Assembly (NCBI RefSeq): GCF_000617925.1
Contig: NZ_BAMT01000002.1
Coordinates: 124,001-188,000 of the forward strand
Length of the DNA stretch: 64,000 nt
Direction: 5' to 3'
Origin: Methylobacillus glycogenes JCM 2850
GTDB lineage: Bacteria > Pseudomonadota > Gammaproteobacteria > Burkholderiales > Methylophilaceae
In this document: positions 31,410 through 40,516 of the stretch, piece after piece
Layout: each line of letters begins with the position of its first letter
Numbering within the stretch: position 1 is the first letter of the stretch
Made by a program: the position numbers and the translations under genes
Notes under the pieces: model-generated
Told to the model about the DNA's origin: nothing
Database searches by the model: none
The model's input: only the letters and a program-made list of their open reading frames with translations

Positions 31410-31500
31410 ACATATTGGTGACACAGCAATTTCACATACAAGTCACTGTTGAGTCACACATGAAATTTATATTACGCGCTTTGTTCTGGAGCGCGGTTCG

Positions 31501-33176
31501 ATGTTGAGAAAGTATGTAGTTCTGCTGATGTTGCTGCTGGGGTCAAGCCTGGTACACGCCGAATGGAATGAGGCCAGCAAAGAAGCATGGGGTAGCCGCG
31601 CCAAAATCACCATTAATGCGGCAGGGATTACTGCGGCTGAACCCGAAGTGCCTGTAGTCTTGCGCCTGCACTCCGGCAACTTCGACTTTTCCAGTGCCAA
31701 TCTCGATGGTTCCGACCTGCGTGTAGTGGCGGGTGACGACAAGACCGAACTTAAATTCCATATCGAGAAATTCGATTCCATCAATGAGTTGGCGGTGATC
31801 TGGGTTCTGCTGCCCAAGCTCGACCCTGCGGCCAAGGACGCACATATCTGGCTGTACTCCGGTAACGAAACCGCGACCTCAACAGCAGACGCAGCAGGGA
31901 GTTTTGATGCTGCTACCGCTGCGGTATTCCACTTTGCCGAAAGCACCTTGCTGCAGGACAGCAAGCGTGGCCTGACCGCCTCAGGCAATGTCACCGTGCA
32001 AAAAGCTGCCTTGATAGGTGAAGCGGCGGTATTGAATGGTGAGCCGCTAGTGCTGGCCGCTAATCCGGCGCTGGCGCTTAACGATGCACAGGGCTTTAGC
32101 TTCACAGCCTGGCTCAAGCCTGGTGCTGCTGAAGGCACGCTGTATCAACAAGGCGCTGTGACCATCAGCCTGGCGGCTGGCAAGCTGCAATTCAACAACG
32201 GCAGCGCTGTGGTCGCAGGTGGCGAGCTCAAGCCTGCGGCCTGGCAACATGTTGCCGTGACAGTGGCTGGCGGCAAGGCTGTGCTGTATATCGATGGCGC
32301 TGAAGTTGCCAACGGTGCGGCCGCGCTGCCTGCACTGCAGGATGCCGTACAAGTTGGCAATGGCTATCAGGGTGAGCTGGACGAGCTGGTGCTGGCTTCG
32401 GCTGCCCGCAGCGCTGCCTGGATCAAGGCAGCAGCCAGCGGCCAAAGCATGGATGGTCAGTTGATTAAGGTGAGCGCCGCCGAAGGTGAAGATGAAGAAG
32501 AGGGCGGTAGCTCGCACTTTATGGTGCTGTTCCACAGCCTGACCGTGGATGCCTGGGTGGTCATTATTATTCTGGCCGTGATGTTTGCGATCAGTGCTGC
32601 GGTGATGGTGGCCAAGGCGCGCCAGGTGGCACGCAATGACAAGGCCAACCGCATCTTTATCAATCGTTTCAATGACGCGGGGCATGCCGAGTTGCTGCAG
32701 CTGGATCAGGGTGCTGATATCCAGAACTCCACCGTGGTACGCCTGTATTTGGCTGGTCTGCGCGAGATTCGCAAACGTTATGACGAGGCAGGTCACTGGC
32801 GTTGAGTGGAGCTTCGCTGGATGCGATCAAGGCTGCAGTAGATGCCGACCTGATCCGTGAAAACAAAAAGCTCAATAGCAATGTCGTGCTGCTCACCATT
32901 GCGATTTCCGGCGGTCCTTTCCTCGGCCTGCTCGGTACCGTGATCGGTGTGATGATTACCTTTGCCGAAATTGCGGCGGCGGGTGATGTCAACGTAAACG
33001 CGATTGCGCCGGGTATTGCCGCGGCGCTGATGGCAACGGTAGCAGGTCTGGCGGTGGCGATTCCAGCCTTGTTTGGCTACAACTATCTGTCCAGCCGCAT
33101 CAAGAATATCAACACCGATATGCAGATTTTCGTGGATGAGTACATCACCCGCGTGGCTGAGCTCTACGGCAAGTAA
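31501..33176 (+). CDS. ExbB/TolQ-type proton channel fused to a periplasmic DUF2341-LamG-like region (one frame break)
   Basis: Reconstructed length about 558 residues. A signal peptide (VVLLMLLLGSSLVHAEW) is followed by a DUF2341-like domain (residues about 40-130) and a LamG/concanavalin-like sandwich (about 180-310: LNDAQGFSFTAWLKPG, WQHVAVTVAGGKAVLYIDGA). The MotA/TolQ/ExbB channel follows: TM1 near 348-370 (WVVIIILAVMFAISAAVMVA), then GGPFLGLLGTVIGVMITF and APGIAAALMATVAGLAVAIPA. The break near 32800 (one G missing, GHWRLSGASLDA) separates channel halves. Ordinary ExbB is about 240 residues with no such ectodomain. It likely energises a TonB-linked process and could sense or bind a glycan outside the inner membrane (inference). 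Confidence 0.88.
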
Positions 33177-33187
33177 GCGGAGCGCAC

Positions 33188-33595
33188 ATGGCCGATATCA
33201 AGGAAGACAACCAGCCCTATGACGAGATCAACATCACGCCCATGCTTGATCTCGCCTATGTGCTGCTGGTCATCTTCATCATCATGACCACGGCTTCGGT
33301 ACAGGGCGTAAAAGTGGAAATTCCGCAGACCAGCGCCACTGGCAACCTGGCCAAGCCTGATATACGCGGCATCACCATCACTGGCGAGGGCGATGTCTAT
33401 CTGGATGCCTATCCGGTAGATCTCGCCACGCTGGAGCAGCGCCTGGGTGAATACAAGGCCAACAATCCCGAGTTGCCCGTGGTACTCAAGGGCGATGCTG
33501 CCGCACATTACGAGAAGGTTTCCGCCGTGCTGGAAATATGCAAGAAGCTGGGCATCACGGAAGTGGGCCTGGTGACCAAGAAAGCCGAGGGTTAG
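33188..33595 (+). CDS. exbD: ExbD-family protein 1
   Basis: 135 residues. A short cytoplasmic N-terminus is followed by INITPMLDLAYVLLVIFIIMTTA, the conserved ExbD/TolR membrane helix with the proton-carrying Asp (MLDLAYVLLVIF), then a periplasmic domain ending VGLVTKKAEG. It lies 11 bp after the exbB gene with a GGAG ribosome site. It pairs with ExbB and the second ExbD. Confidence 0.93.
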   Translation: MADIKEDNQPYDEINITPMLDLAYVLLVIFIIMTTASVQGVKVEIPQTSATGNLAKPDIRGITITGEGDVYLDAYPVDLATLEQRLGEYKANNPELPVVLKGDAAAHYEKVSAVLEICKKLGITEVGLVTKKAEG

Positions 33596-33597
33596 CC

Positions 33598-34001
33598 ATG
33601 CAGGTTCAGGACGACAGCAAACCCTACGACTCCATCAATATCACGCCCATGCTGGATTTGGCCTATGTGCTGCTGGTGATCTTTATTCTGATGACCACGG
33701 CTTCGGTGCAGGGCCTGACCATGAATCTACCAAGCCCTCCAACAAGCCCAGCACCGAGCAGCATGAAGTGAAGATTGTGCAGGTGCAGGAAGGTGGCGGC
33801 CTGTTGCTCAATGGCATGGGCGTCAACCTCACTGAGCTGGAAAGCCAGCTCAATGCCGCGCGCGCGCGTGACCCCAAGTTCTCGGTAATGATCAAGGGCG
33901 ATGCACGTGCGCCTTATGCCGGGATTGTCTCGGTGGTGGATTTGGTGACGCGCATGGAAATCCAGAACGTCGGTCTGGTGACTTCAAGGATAGGCACCTG
34001 A
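33598..34001 (+). CDS. exbD: ExbD-family protein 2 (one frame break)
   Basis: About 134 residues after repair. Its first 45 residues nearly duplicate ExbD 1 (SINITPMLDLAYVLLVIFIL), including the conserved Asp, but the periplasmic part is different (VQEGGGLLLNGMGVNLTELE). The frame breaks near 33730, where CTACCAAG would read LPKPSNKPSTEQHEV as CTACCCAAG. It starts 2 bp after the first exbD and its stop overlaps the tonB start (TGATG). Paired ExbD paralogs behind one ExbB suggest a heteromeric stator. Confidence 0.9.
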
Positions 34002-34674
34002 TGGCAGCAGAGAATCAAAAGCCAAGTAAGGCCAATGCGGTATGGCTGGTAGTAGGTGGGTTGGTGTTCCTGGCGCTGGCTTATGGCGTGTACAGCCTGC
34101 TTTCCAGCAAGCCTGGCCCCAAGAAGCCGCCAGTGACCACGGTGAAGTTATTGCCGGATACGCCACCGCCACCTCCGCCGCCACCCAAGGAGCCGCCTAA
34201 AGAGCAGCCCAAGGAAGAACCTAAGGAAATCAAGGTGGAGCAGCCCAAGCCCATAGACGCACCGCCTGAGCCGCAGAACCTGAAGATGGAAGCGATGCCG
34301 GGGATGCACCTAGTGCCTTTGGTGCTGGCAAGGTGAGCAGTGATTACAACGGTGGCGATGTTGGCGTGAAGATAGGTGGCAACAAAGGGCTGGCCGCCTA
34401 TGCCTGGTACACCGGCAAGATCAAGTCGCAGATAGAAGAAGCGATTGCCAAGCAGCCCGAACTGGCGCGCGAGCAATACAAACTGGTGGTATCTATCTGG
34501 CTGGATAAGGCAGGCAATGTAGAGAAGCTGGAATTGCAGTCCTCTACGGGTGACGAGAAAAAAGATGAATTGCTGCGCAAGGCATTGCAATCCATACAGC
34601 GCATCAGCGATGCGCCACCGGACGATATGCCGCAACCAGTGAAGTTGCGGATATCGGCCAAGAGTGTGGGTTGA
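34001..34674 (+). CDS. tonB: TonB-like energy transducer (one frame break)
   Basis: About 224 residues after repair. A single N-terminal membrane helix (VWLVVGGLVFLALAYGVYSLL) is followed by a Pro-rich spacer (PPPPPPPPKEPPKEQPKEEP) and a C-terminal TonB/TolA-like domain (residues about 130-224: AYAWYTGKIKSQIEEAIAKQ, LVVSIWLDKAGNVEKLEL). The break near 34292 is repaired by one G (MEGDAGDAPSAFGAGK). It belongs to the exbB-exbD-exbD operon and presumably contacts an outer-membrane partner, with the adjacent porin and the TpsB transporter as nearest candidates (inference). Confidence 0.87.
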
Positions 34675-34725
34675 AGCAGTACCAAGAATCAAACAGGCCG
34701 CAAGGCCCAGATTAAGGCTTAAGAC

Positions 34726-36372
34726 ATGATGAAGACAGAAGTACTCAAGATGAAGCCGATTGCACTGGCGCTAGCCTGGACGTTGATGGCATCCAATGCA
34801 GTCGCAGGCGAGCGGGAATCGCTGGAGCAGTTGCGTAATACTACCGTAGGCCTGATCGAGGCCCTGGTGCAGGAAGGCATATTGTCACGCGACAAGGCTG
34901 AAGCCTTGCTGCAAAAGGCCGAGCAAGCAAAGCAGGCATCCGCCACGGAAGCCAAAGCTGATGCCGAAACTGCGGCAGTAGCCGGGGCGGTTGCTGCTGC
35001 TGATAATCAGGTGGTGCGTGTGCAATATGTGCCGGACTTTGTTAAGCAGCAGTTGCGTGCGGATATCGAGAAAGATGTCATGGCCAAGCTTAACTATCAT
35101 GTAGAGGAAGAGCGCCTCAAACTGCCGGACTGGCTCGATAGAATCTCCTTCGAGGGTGATATACGCCTGCGTTATGAACCAGTGCGTTTCTCTGAGCGTA
35201 ATGCGCCGGAATTTGTCTTCGCCAGTGATACCAATCGCCAGTTCATCATGCCCAATACCACTGAAGACCAGGACAGATACCGCGTGCGTGCGCGCTTTGG
35301 TATCAATGCCAAAATCAGCGACTGGTTGACTGCGGGCATACGCATGACCAGCGGCCATATGGATAACCCGCTCTCGCCCAATCAGTCTATCGATATCCGT
35401 GCGGGCAAGCTGGATTGGGGTCTGGATCGCGTGTTCATCACCGCCAAGCCCTATTCCTGGGCCAGCGTTAGTGCCGGGCGCTTTGCCAATCCTTTCTTTT
35501 CAACCGATATGGTGTGGGATAGATCGCTGGCTTTTGACGGTGCAGCGGCCAGCTTTATGCCCAAGTTCAATAATCAGTGGTCAGGTTTTGGTACCGTCGG
35601 TGCCTTCCCTATTGACCAGGTACAGAAGGGCGATGTCAATCGTGCCAAGGATAAGTGGTTCCTGGGCGCGCAAGGTGGTTTCGAGTGGACCAGTCCCAAC
35701 CAGTCCAAGGCCAAGGTCGGCCTGGCTTACTATGATTTCAAGAATGTGGAAGGTATCGCCAACAATGGCGTAGGCGTGCTGGATATGCGCTATAACGGCA
35801 CGGTCATGCCCTATAGGCAAAAGGGTAACAATACCTTCGATATTCATAGAAACGGCGCCACGCAGTCTTGCGGCTTCGTCAACTCTGGCGGCGTGGCGGG
35901 TTATACCAGTGCAGGTTGCGGTCTGGCCTCCAAATTCCGCGTGGTCAACCTCACAGGCCAGATCGATCTGGCAGCGTTTGACCCGGTACATGTGATTCTG
36001 CAAGGTGATTACGCGGTTAATATCGGTTTTGACCAGAATGAAATCTTGCGTCGCACCGGGGTGGATTACGAAAAGGAAAATGTTGCCTATCAGGTGCGTC
36101 TGGCAGTGGGTATGCCTGAAATAAAGCAGCGTCATGACTGGCAGGTGTTTGGGGCCTATAAAAAGCTGGAAGCCGATTCGGTAATGGATTCCTTTACTGA
36201 TTCCGACTTCCACCTTGGTGGCACCAATGCCAAGGGCTTCATACTCGGCGGTTACTATGGCGTAGACAAGAACACTTGGCTGACAGCACGCTGGTTGAGC
36301 ACCAAAGAGATCAGTGGCACCTTGCCCTTGTCCATTGATGTCCTGCAGTTTGACCTGACAACGCGATTCTGA
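34726..36372 (+). CDS. Putative outer-membrane porin (Porin_5-like)
   Basis: 548 residues, or 540 from the internal ATG at 34750, which begins the signal peptide MKPIALALAWTLMASNAVAGE. A short coiled coil follows (residues about 25-75), then a barrel beginning ISFEGDIRLRYEPV with alternating aromatic beta-strands and ending VLQFDLTTRF (terminal Phe, typical of Bam substrates). This resembles the putative porin family Porin_5. It is the fifth gene of the exbB-tonB operon; the next gene begins 2 bp after its stop. No plug domain or TonB box was recognised, which is unusual for a direct TonB partner. Confidence 0.82.
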   Translation: MMKTEVLKMKPIALALAWTLMASNAVAGERESLEQLRNTTVGLIEALVQEGILSRDKAEALLQKAEQAKQASATEAKADAETAAVAGAVAAADNQVVRVQYVPDFVKQQLRADIEKDVMAKLNYHVEEERLKLPDWLDRISFEGDIRLRYEPVRFSERNAPEFVFASDTNRQFIMPNTTEDQDRYRVRARFGINAKISDWLTAGIRMTSGHMDNPLSPNQSIDIRAGKLDWGLDRVFITAKPYSWASVSAGRFANPFFSTDMVWDRSLAFDGAAASFMPKFNNQWSGFGTVGAFPIDQVQKGDVNRAKDKWFLGAQGGFEWTSPNQSKAKVGLAYYDFKNVEGIANNGVGVLDMRYNGTVMPYRQKGNNTFDIHRNGATQSCGFVNSGGVAGYTSAGCGLASKFRVVNLTGQIDLAAFDPVHVILQGDYAVNIGFDQNEILRRTGVDYEKENVAYQVRLAVGMPEIKQRHDWQVFGAYKKLEADSVMDSFTDSDFHLGGTNAKGFILGGYYGVDKNTWLTARWLSTKEISGTLPLSIDVLQFDLTTRF

Positions 36373-36374
36373 TC

Positions 36375-37067
36375 ATGAGCATGTTGATGAAGAAATCCCG
36401 TGGTGTCTGGTGCAATGTTGGCAGCAGCCTGCTATTAGCGGTCAGTATATTGAGTGTCTCTCAGGTAATTCCGGCGCACGCTGCAGATAAGGACAAGGCC
36501 GCCAAGCAGCAGGAAAAGCGCATGCGTCAGATGGTGCAGCAAGCGCAGGCAGAAAAGCAGGAGCTGCAAGCCAAGTTTGATCAGGAGAGCGCCAAGCTCA
36601 AGCAGGAAGTAGAGGCGGAGCAGGCCAAGGCCAATGCCCTGCAAGGCAGTATCAGCAGCGCCAATCGCAAGAATGCGGCCTTGAATGCAGACCTGGAAAA
36701 GCTACAGCAAGAAAAGGCTAAGCTTGCAGAAGAGAAGCAGGCCGTGCAGGACAAGCTTGCCAGCGCAGAGCAACAACTTGCGGAAGCCCGCGATGTGATA
36801 CGCAAGGGTGAAGCCGAGCGCACTGCCATGCAGGCGACCATCGTCAAGAAGCAGCAACAGGTGAATGCCAGCCAGGAAAAGAACGACAGATTGCATGACT
36901 TTGGCCTGCAACTGGTCAAGATTTATGACAAGCCCAGTACCTATGAGCAAGTAATGCGCGACGAGAAATTTACGCAATTGAAGCGCGTAGAGCTGGAGAA
37001 TATCCTACAGGACTATCGCGATAAACTCGACGAAGCCAAGGCTGTGCCTGGTGAAATCAAGCAATAG
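36375..37067 (+). CDS. Periplasmic coiled-coil protein
   Basis: 230 residues. A signal peptide (VGSSLLLAVSILSVSQVIPA, cleaved near AHA/ADK) is followed by about 140 residues of almost uninterrupted heptads rich in K, E, Q and A, then a small C-terminal part (LHDFGLQLVKIYDKPSTYEQ). The coiled coil could span part of the periplasm. It is coupled to the porin gene (2-bp gap) and ends the operon before a terminator. Function unknown; the gene order suggests a structural link for the ExbB-TonB-porin assembly. Confidence 0.85.
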   Translation: MSMLMKKSRGVWCNVGSSLLLAVSILSVSQVIPAHAADKDKAAKQQEKRMRQMVQQAQAEKQELQAKFDQESAKLKQEVEAEQAKANALQGSISSANRKNAALNADLEKLQQEKAKLAEEKQAVQDKLASAEQQLAEARDVIRKGEAERTAMQATIVKKQQQVNASQEKNDRLHDFGLQLVKIYDKPSTYEQVMRDEKFTQLKRVELENILQDYRDKLDEAKAVPGEIKQ

Positions 37068-37101
37068 ATACACCAGAGATTAGCGTGCGCTCGTCATGAC
37101 A

Positions 37102-37134
37102 CACAAACCCGGCCTGTGCTGGGTTTGTGCTTTC
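37102..37134 (+). terminator. Probable terminator of the exbB-to-coiled-coil operon
   Basis: CACAAACCC / GGGTTTGTG, a 9-bp stem with a 10-base loop, followed by a weak pyrimidine run (CTTTC), 35 bp after the stop. Confidence 0.65.
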
Positions 37135-37199
37135 AGCTAGCCGCTATCTTTGGCGATTTTGCTCCTAGTCATGCAAGCAGCATGCAGCTGTATTTATTC

Positions 37200-37217
37200 C
37201 CTGTCCGATAGGACTAG
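37200..37217. promoter_or_regulatory. CTAGTCC palindrome, copy 2 (operator-like)
   Basis: CCTGTCCGATAGGACTAG, 18 bp, matching copy 1 in its GTCC...RRACTAG core. It ends 162 bp before the ATG of the choice-of-anchor PEP-CTERM gene, almost the same distance as copy 1. Confidence 0.65.
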
Positions 37218-37269
37218 TTCCTCACATGAGCCTGTCATATTGACCCCCTAGAATCGCCTGCAGATCAGT

Positions 37270-37305
37270 CATGCCAGCCTGACATTTTGCTTGGTGTCTG
37301 GCATG
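37270..37305 (+). promoter_or_regulatory. Leader hairpin before a PEP-CTERM gene
   Basis: CATGCCAG and CTGGCATG form a perfect 8-bp stem with a 20-base loop, 75 bp before the start codon. It is probably a structured 5' leader; no known riboswitch core was recognised. Confidence 0.4.
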
Positions 37306-37379
37306 TCGCTGACAGGAATATTCAAATTAAAAGTTTTGGTGCTTGGCAATAAAGCACTGAAACATAAGGGAGTCTCTAC

Positions 37380-38849
37380 ATGAAAAAAACCATTATCTCC
37401 GCGGCCATCGCTCTGGCATTTGTACCTGCGATTGCCAGCGCCGCTCCGCTTAACGCGCTGCAAAAGCTCTGGACGTATGATCACTCCAATACTGGTGTGC
37501 TCGGTCAATCGTCAGAGATTGTCGCTTTTGATAAAGTGACCAACTCCTTGTGGGTGGCTGGGGTGGCAGGCGTGGATGTACTCAATGCCAGCAACGGTAG
37601 CCTGATTCAGCATATCAACACCAGCATCTATGGCAGCATCAATAGCGTCTCCATCCACAATGGTCTGGCCGCTTTTGCCATTGAGAACACCACAGACCGC
37701 ACCCAGCCTGGTGTGGTCAAGCTGTTCGACACCAGCACTCGTAGCCTGGCCAGCGGCGTTAACTCCATCAGCGTCGGTGCTTTGCCTGACATGCTGACTT
37801 TCTCGCACGACGGCAGCAAGTTGCTGGTGGCAAATGAAGGTACGCCAACCAATTACAAGGGTTATGACCCTGTAGGCAGCGTCAGCATCATTGATATGGG
37901 GAGCCGTTCGGTATCTGCCACTGTTAACTTCAACAGTGCGCCAACGTTCGGTAGCGATTTGCGTCCCAAGTCCATCGCTGGCATGGACTTTGAACCAGAA
38001 TACATCGCTATCAGCAAAGATGGCACCAAGGCTTTTGTTTCCCTGCAGGAAGCTAATGGCTTGGGTGTGATCAACCTGACCACCAACGAAGCTGAGAAGG
38101 TGATCGGTTTGGGCAGCAAGGATTTTAGCGCCCCAGGTAATGAAATAGACCCTTCTGACCGTGATGGACGTATTGAACTGCGTCCAGTAGCCGCACGCGG
38201 CTTGTACCAGCCAGACGGTATTGCTGCTTATGAAGCCAATGGCCAGACATATATCGTTCTCGCCAATGAGGGCGATACCCGTGAAGATGAAGCCGATAAA
38301 GGGCGTCTGGGTGGTAGCAGTGATGCAAGCCGCCTCAATATTGCCAAGCCAGACACTACACCGGGTGATGTTGTCACTTTTGGTGCTCGCTCCTTCTCCA
38401 TCCGTGATCAGAACGGCAATCTCATCTTCGACAGCGGCAATGACCTAGATGCCAGGGCGATTGCACTTGGTCTCTACGACGATGGCCGCAGTGATGACAA
38501 GGGTGTAGAGCCTGAAGGTGTGGAGCTGCTGGAAATCAATGGCCGCACCATTGCCTTTATTGGTCTGGAACGCACGCTCAAGTCTGCTGTGGCGGTCTAT
38601 GACATCACTGATCCTACCAAGGTTAGTTTCATCGACATGCTGGTTACCGATAGTGACCTCGCACCCGAAGGCATGAAGGGTTTCTTCCACGATGGTCACT
38701 ACTACCTGTCCATCGCCAACGAAGGCACCCACACCACTACCTTGTATCGCTTAGCCATTGCTGCAGTGCCTGAGCCTGAAACCTATGGCATGTTGCTGGC
38801 TGGTTTGGGTGTGCTCGGTTTCGCCGCCCGCCGCCGTCAACGTGGCTAA
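37380..38849 (+). CDS. PEP-CTERM protein with choice-of-anchor-I-type beta-propeller
   Basis: 489 residues. Signal peptide (MKKTIISAAIALAFVPAIAS) and a repeated beta-propeller body with motifs typical of the choice-of-anchor I family: ALPDMLTFSHDGSKLLVANE, KSIAGMDFEPEYIAISKDG, IVLANEGDTRED and VEPEGVELLEINGRTIAFIG. The C-terminus VPEPETYGMLLAGLGVLGFA plus RRRQR is the exosortase tag. It is preceded by palindrome copy 2 and followed, in the same direction, by another PEP-CTERM gene. The enzyme activity, if any, is unknown. Confidence 0.9.
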   Translation: MKKTIISAAIALAFVPAIASAAPLNALQKLWTYDHSNTGVLGQSSEIVAFDKVTNSLWVAGVAGVDVLNASNGSLIQHINTSIYGSINSVSIHNGLAAFAIENTTDRTQPGVVKLFDTSTRSLASGVNSISVGALPDMLTFSHDGSKLLVANEGTPTNYKGYDPVGSVSIIDMGSRSVSATVNFNSAPTFGSDLRPKSIAGMDFEPEYIAISKDGTKAFVSLQEANGLGVINLTTNEAEKVIGLGSKDFSAPGNEIDPSDRDGRIELRPVAARGLYQPDGIAAYEANGQTYIVLANEGDTREDEADKGRLGGSSDASRLNIAKPDTTPGDVVTFGARSFSIRDQNGNLIFDSGNDLDARAIALGLYDDGRSDDKGVEPEGVELLEINGRTIAFIGLERTLKSAVAVYDITDPTKVSFIDMLVTDSDLAPEGMKGFFHDGHYYLSIANEGTHTTTLYRLAIAAVPEPETYGMLLAGLGVLGFAARRRQRG

Positions 38850-38920
38850 AGTTTGGTGTTAAAACAAAAGCAATTCTGGAAGAAGCTTCGTAAAACTTAA
38901 TCAATCAAGGAAACAAAAGC

Positions 38921-39592
38921 ATGAAAACAGTAAAAACCCTGCTGCTGATGTCCCTGTTGTCCATGAATACTTTGGCCCACGCTGACGTTCGCATCACCGA
39001 GTGGATGTACAACACCAATAGTGCTGCCAGTGGCGAGTTCTTCGAGCTCACCAACTTCGGCAATACCGCCGTGGATTTCACTGGCTGGAGCTATGACGAT
39101 GACAGCCGTGTTGCTGGTACTGTCAGCCTGGCTAGCTTTGGTATCGTGGCTGCTGGTGAGTCCGTGATTGTGACCGAGTTGACCGCGACTGCCTTCCGCA
39201 ACCTGTGGAACCTGGCAGCTGACGTCAAGGTGTTGGGCAACCTCACGGTCAATCTTGGTCGTGAAGACGAAATCAACATCTTCAATGGCAACGTGCTGAT
39301 AGACCGCTTGAGCTACGATGACCGTCAAGGCCTGGGCCCACGCACCACTGGCAACAGTGCAGTGCCTGGCAGCTGGAGCGCGGTTGGTGCCAACCAGGCA
39401 TCCGGCTGGGTATTTACACAAGCGGGTGATGAGCATGGCGGCTTTGCCAACAAGGTCGGTGAACTGGGTAGCCCAGGTAGTGCAGCCTTTATTGCTGCGG
39501 TACCAGAACCTTCCAGCTACGCCTTGTTAATGGCTGGCCTGATATTGATGGGTTTTATCGGCTATCGTCGTCAGGATAAATTCAAGCTGTAA
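38921..39592 (+). CDS. PEP-CTERM protein with lamin-tail (LTD) domain
   Basis: 223 residues. Signal peptide (MKTVKTLLLMSLLSMNTLAHA), then RITEWMYNTNSAASGEFFEL and NTAVDFTGWSYDDDSR, the start of a lamin-tail immunoglobulin-like domain (residues about 22-130). The C-terminus is VPEPSSYALLMAGLILMGFI followed by YRRQDK. It lies 71 bp after the propeller gene and is probably co-transcribed with it, ending at the terminator at 39624. Such LTD proteins are commonly extracellular; the precise role is unknown. Confidence 0.88.
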   Translation: MKTVKTLLLMSLLSMNTLAHADVRITEWMYNTNSAASGEFFELTNFGNTAVDFTGWSYDDDSRVAGTVSLASFGIVAAGESVIVTELTATAFRNLWNLAADVKVLGNLTVNLGREDEINIFNGNVLIDRLSYDDRQGLGPRTTGNSAVPGSWSAVGANQASGWVFTQAGDEHGGFANKVGELGSPGSAAFIAAVPEPSSYALLMAGLILMGFIGYRRQDKFKL

Positions 39593-39623
39593 TGGCTGTT
39601 TACTCGCAGTCATGAATGAAATA

Positions 39624-39657
39624 GCAAAATCACCGCAATTTGCGGTGATTTTGCTTT
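39624..39657. terminator. Rho-independent terminator
   Basis: Perfect 14-bp stem GCAAAATCACCGCA / TGCGGTGATTTTGC with a 3-base loop, 32 bp after the LTD PEP-CTERM gene. Confidence 0.92.
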
Positions 39658-39667
39658 GTGGGGCGGC

Positions 39668-39818
39668 TATAATTTCGCCTGTTTTTAACGCTTGATTGCA
39701 GCGTGTCCAAACCCATAAAGCTGAAGCCTGTAATTGATAGATCTTCTGATCTAACCATCCTGGTGCGTAAGCTTGAAAATCGGCAAAAAATGCATGAAAT
39801 CAGTGCATTTTTGCTTTT
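39668..39818 (+). ncRNA. Candidate small RNA or orphan leader
   Basis: This gene-free stretch begins with a perfect TATAAT (39668-39673), contains a 6-bp hairpin TAGATC-TTCT-GATCTA (39738-39753), and ends in a terminator-like stem GCAAAAAATGCA / TGCATTTTTGC followed by TTTTAT (39783-39818). A promoter-like box and a terminator with no ORF between them suggest a transcript of about 140 nt. No good -35 is visible, so this is tentative. Confidence 0.3.
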
Positions 39819-39840
39819 ATTTCAAATTGGAGATAGTGGC

Positions 39841-39858
39841 CTAGTCCCAATAGACTAG
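39841..39858. promoter_or_regulatory. CTAGTCC palindrome, copy 3 (operator-like)
   Basis: CTAGTCCCAATAGACTAG, with perfect CTAGTC / GACTAG arms, 112 bp before the ATG of the FxDxF PEP-CTERM gene. It aligns base for base with copy 1 except in the centre. A further half site, TTAGTCC, follows at 39864. Confidence 0.72.
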
Positions 39859-39970
39859 CCGCATTAGTCCATTCGGGCCCAAGACAAATGCAATCGATTC
39901 AGTAATAATTTGCGCAGTACCAAAACCAATAAGTAACACACTATTTATTAACCATTGTTAGGGGATTTAA

Positions 39971-40486
39971 ATGAACTTCCTGAAAACATTGCTGGCTTCC
40001 GTAGCGTTCATAGCTGCAGCTTCCAGCGCACACGCTGATGTAGTTGATCTGGGCAACCTGACTGAAACTACTGACGTTATCAAGACTGTAAAAAAGAACA
40101 CCACTTTTACTGATTCTTACAACTTCGTTCTTGATGGTAACGCTGCTGATTTCGCTGTTAGCAAGCTGGTTCTGACTGCAAACGGCGTTGACCGTTTCAA
40201 CTTCTCCAGCCTGACTTTCACTGTTTTCTCCGGTATTTTCGGTGATGCAGTTGCTGATACACAGCTTTACACAACTTCCATTCCTGGCCTGGAGCAAGTT
40301 GAGTTCTCCTTGACCAATCTGGTTGCTGGTAGCTACTACGTTCAAGTTGCTGGTAAGACTAGCGGTGCTTCCGGTGGTACTTACTCCTTCTCCATCACTC
40401 CAGTTCCAGAACCAAGCAGCGTTGCTATGCTGCTGGTAGGTTTTGCTGCTCTGGGTGCTGTTGCACGTCGTCGCAAGAGCCTGTAA
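39971..40486 (+). CDS. FxDxF-type PEP-CTERM protein, copy 1
   Basis: 171 residues. Signal peptide (MNFLKTLLASVAFIAAASSAHA), a single beta-domain containing the FTDSYNF (FxDxF) motif, AGSYYVQVAGKTSG, and the tag VPEPSSVAMLLVGFAALGAV with RRRKS. Codons are strongly biased to GCT, GGT and CTG, implying high expression. It is a paralog of the next gene (same C-terminal 25 residues nearly identical). Each copy has its own terminator. Function unknown; such proteins accompany exosortase and extracellular polysaccharide production. Confidence 0.9.
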   Translation: MNFLKTLLASVAFIAAASSAHADVVDLGNLTETTDVIKTVKKNTTFTDSYNFVLDGNAADFAVSKLVLTANGVDRFNFSSLTFTVFSGIFGDAVADTQLYTTSIPGLEQVEFSLTNLVAGSYYVQVAGKTSGASGGTYSFSITPVPEPSSVAMLLVGFAALGAVARRRKSL

Positions 40487-40516
40487 TACTCGCTAGGGAA
40501 TTCAATTCCCAAGTGT

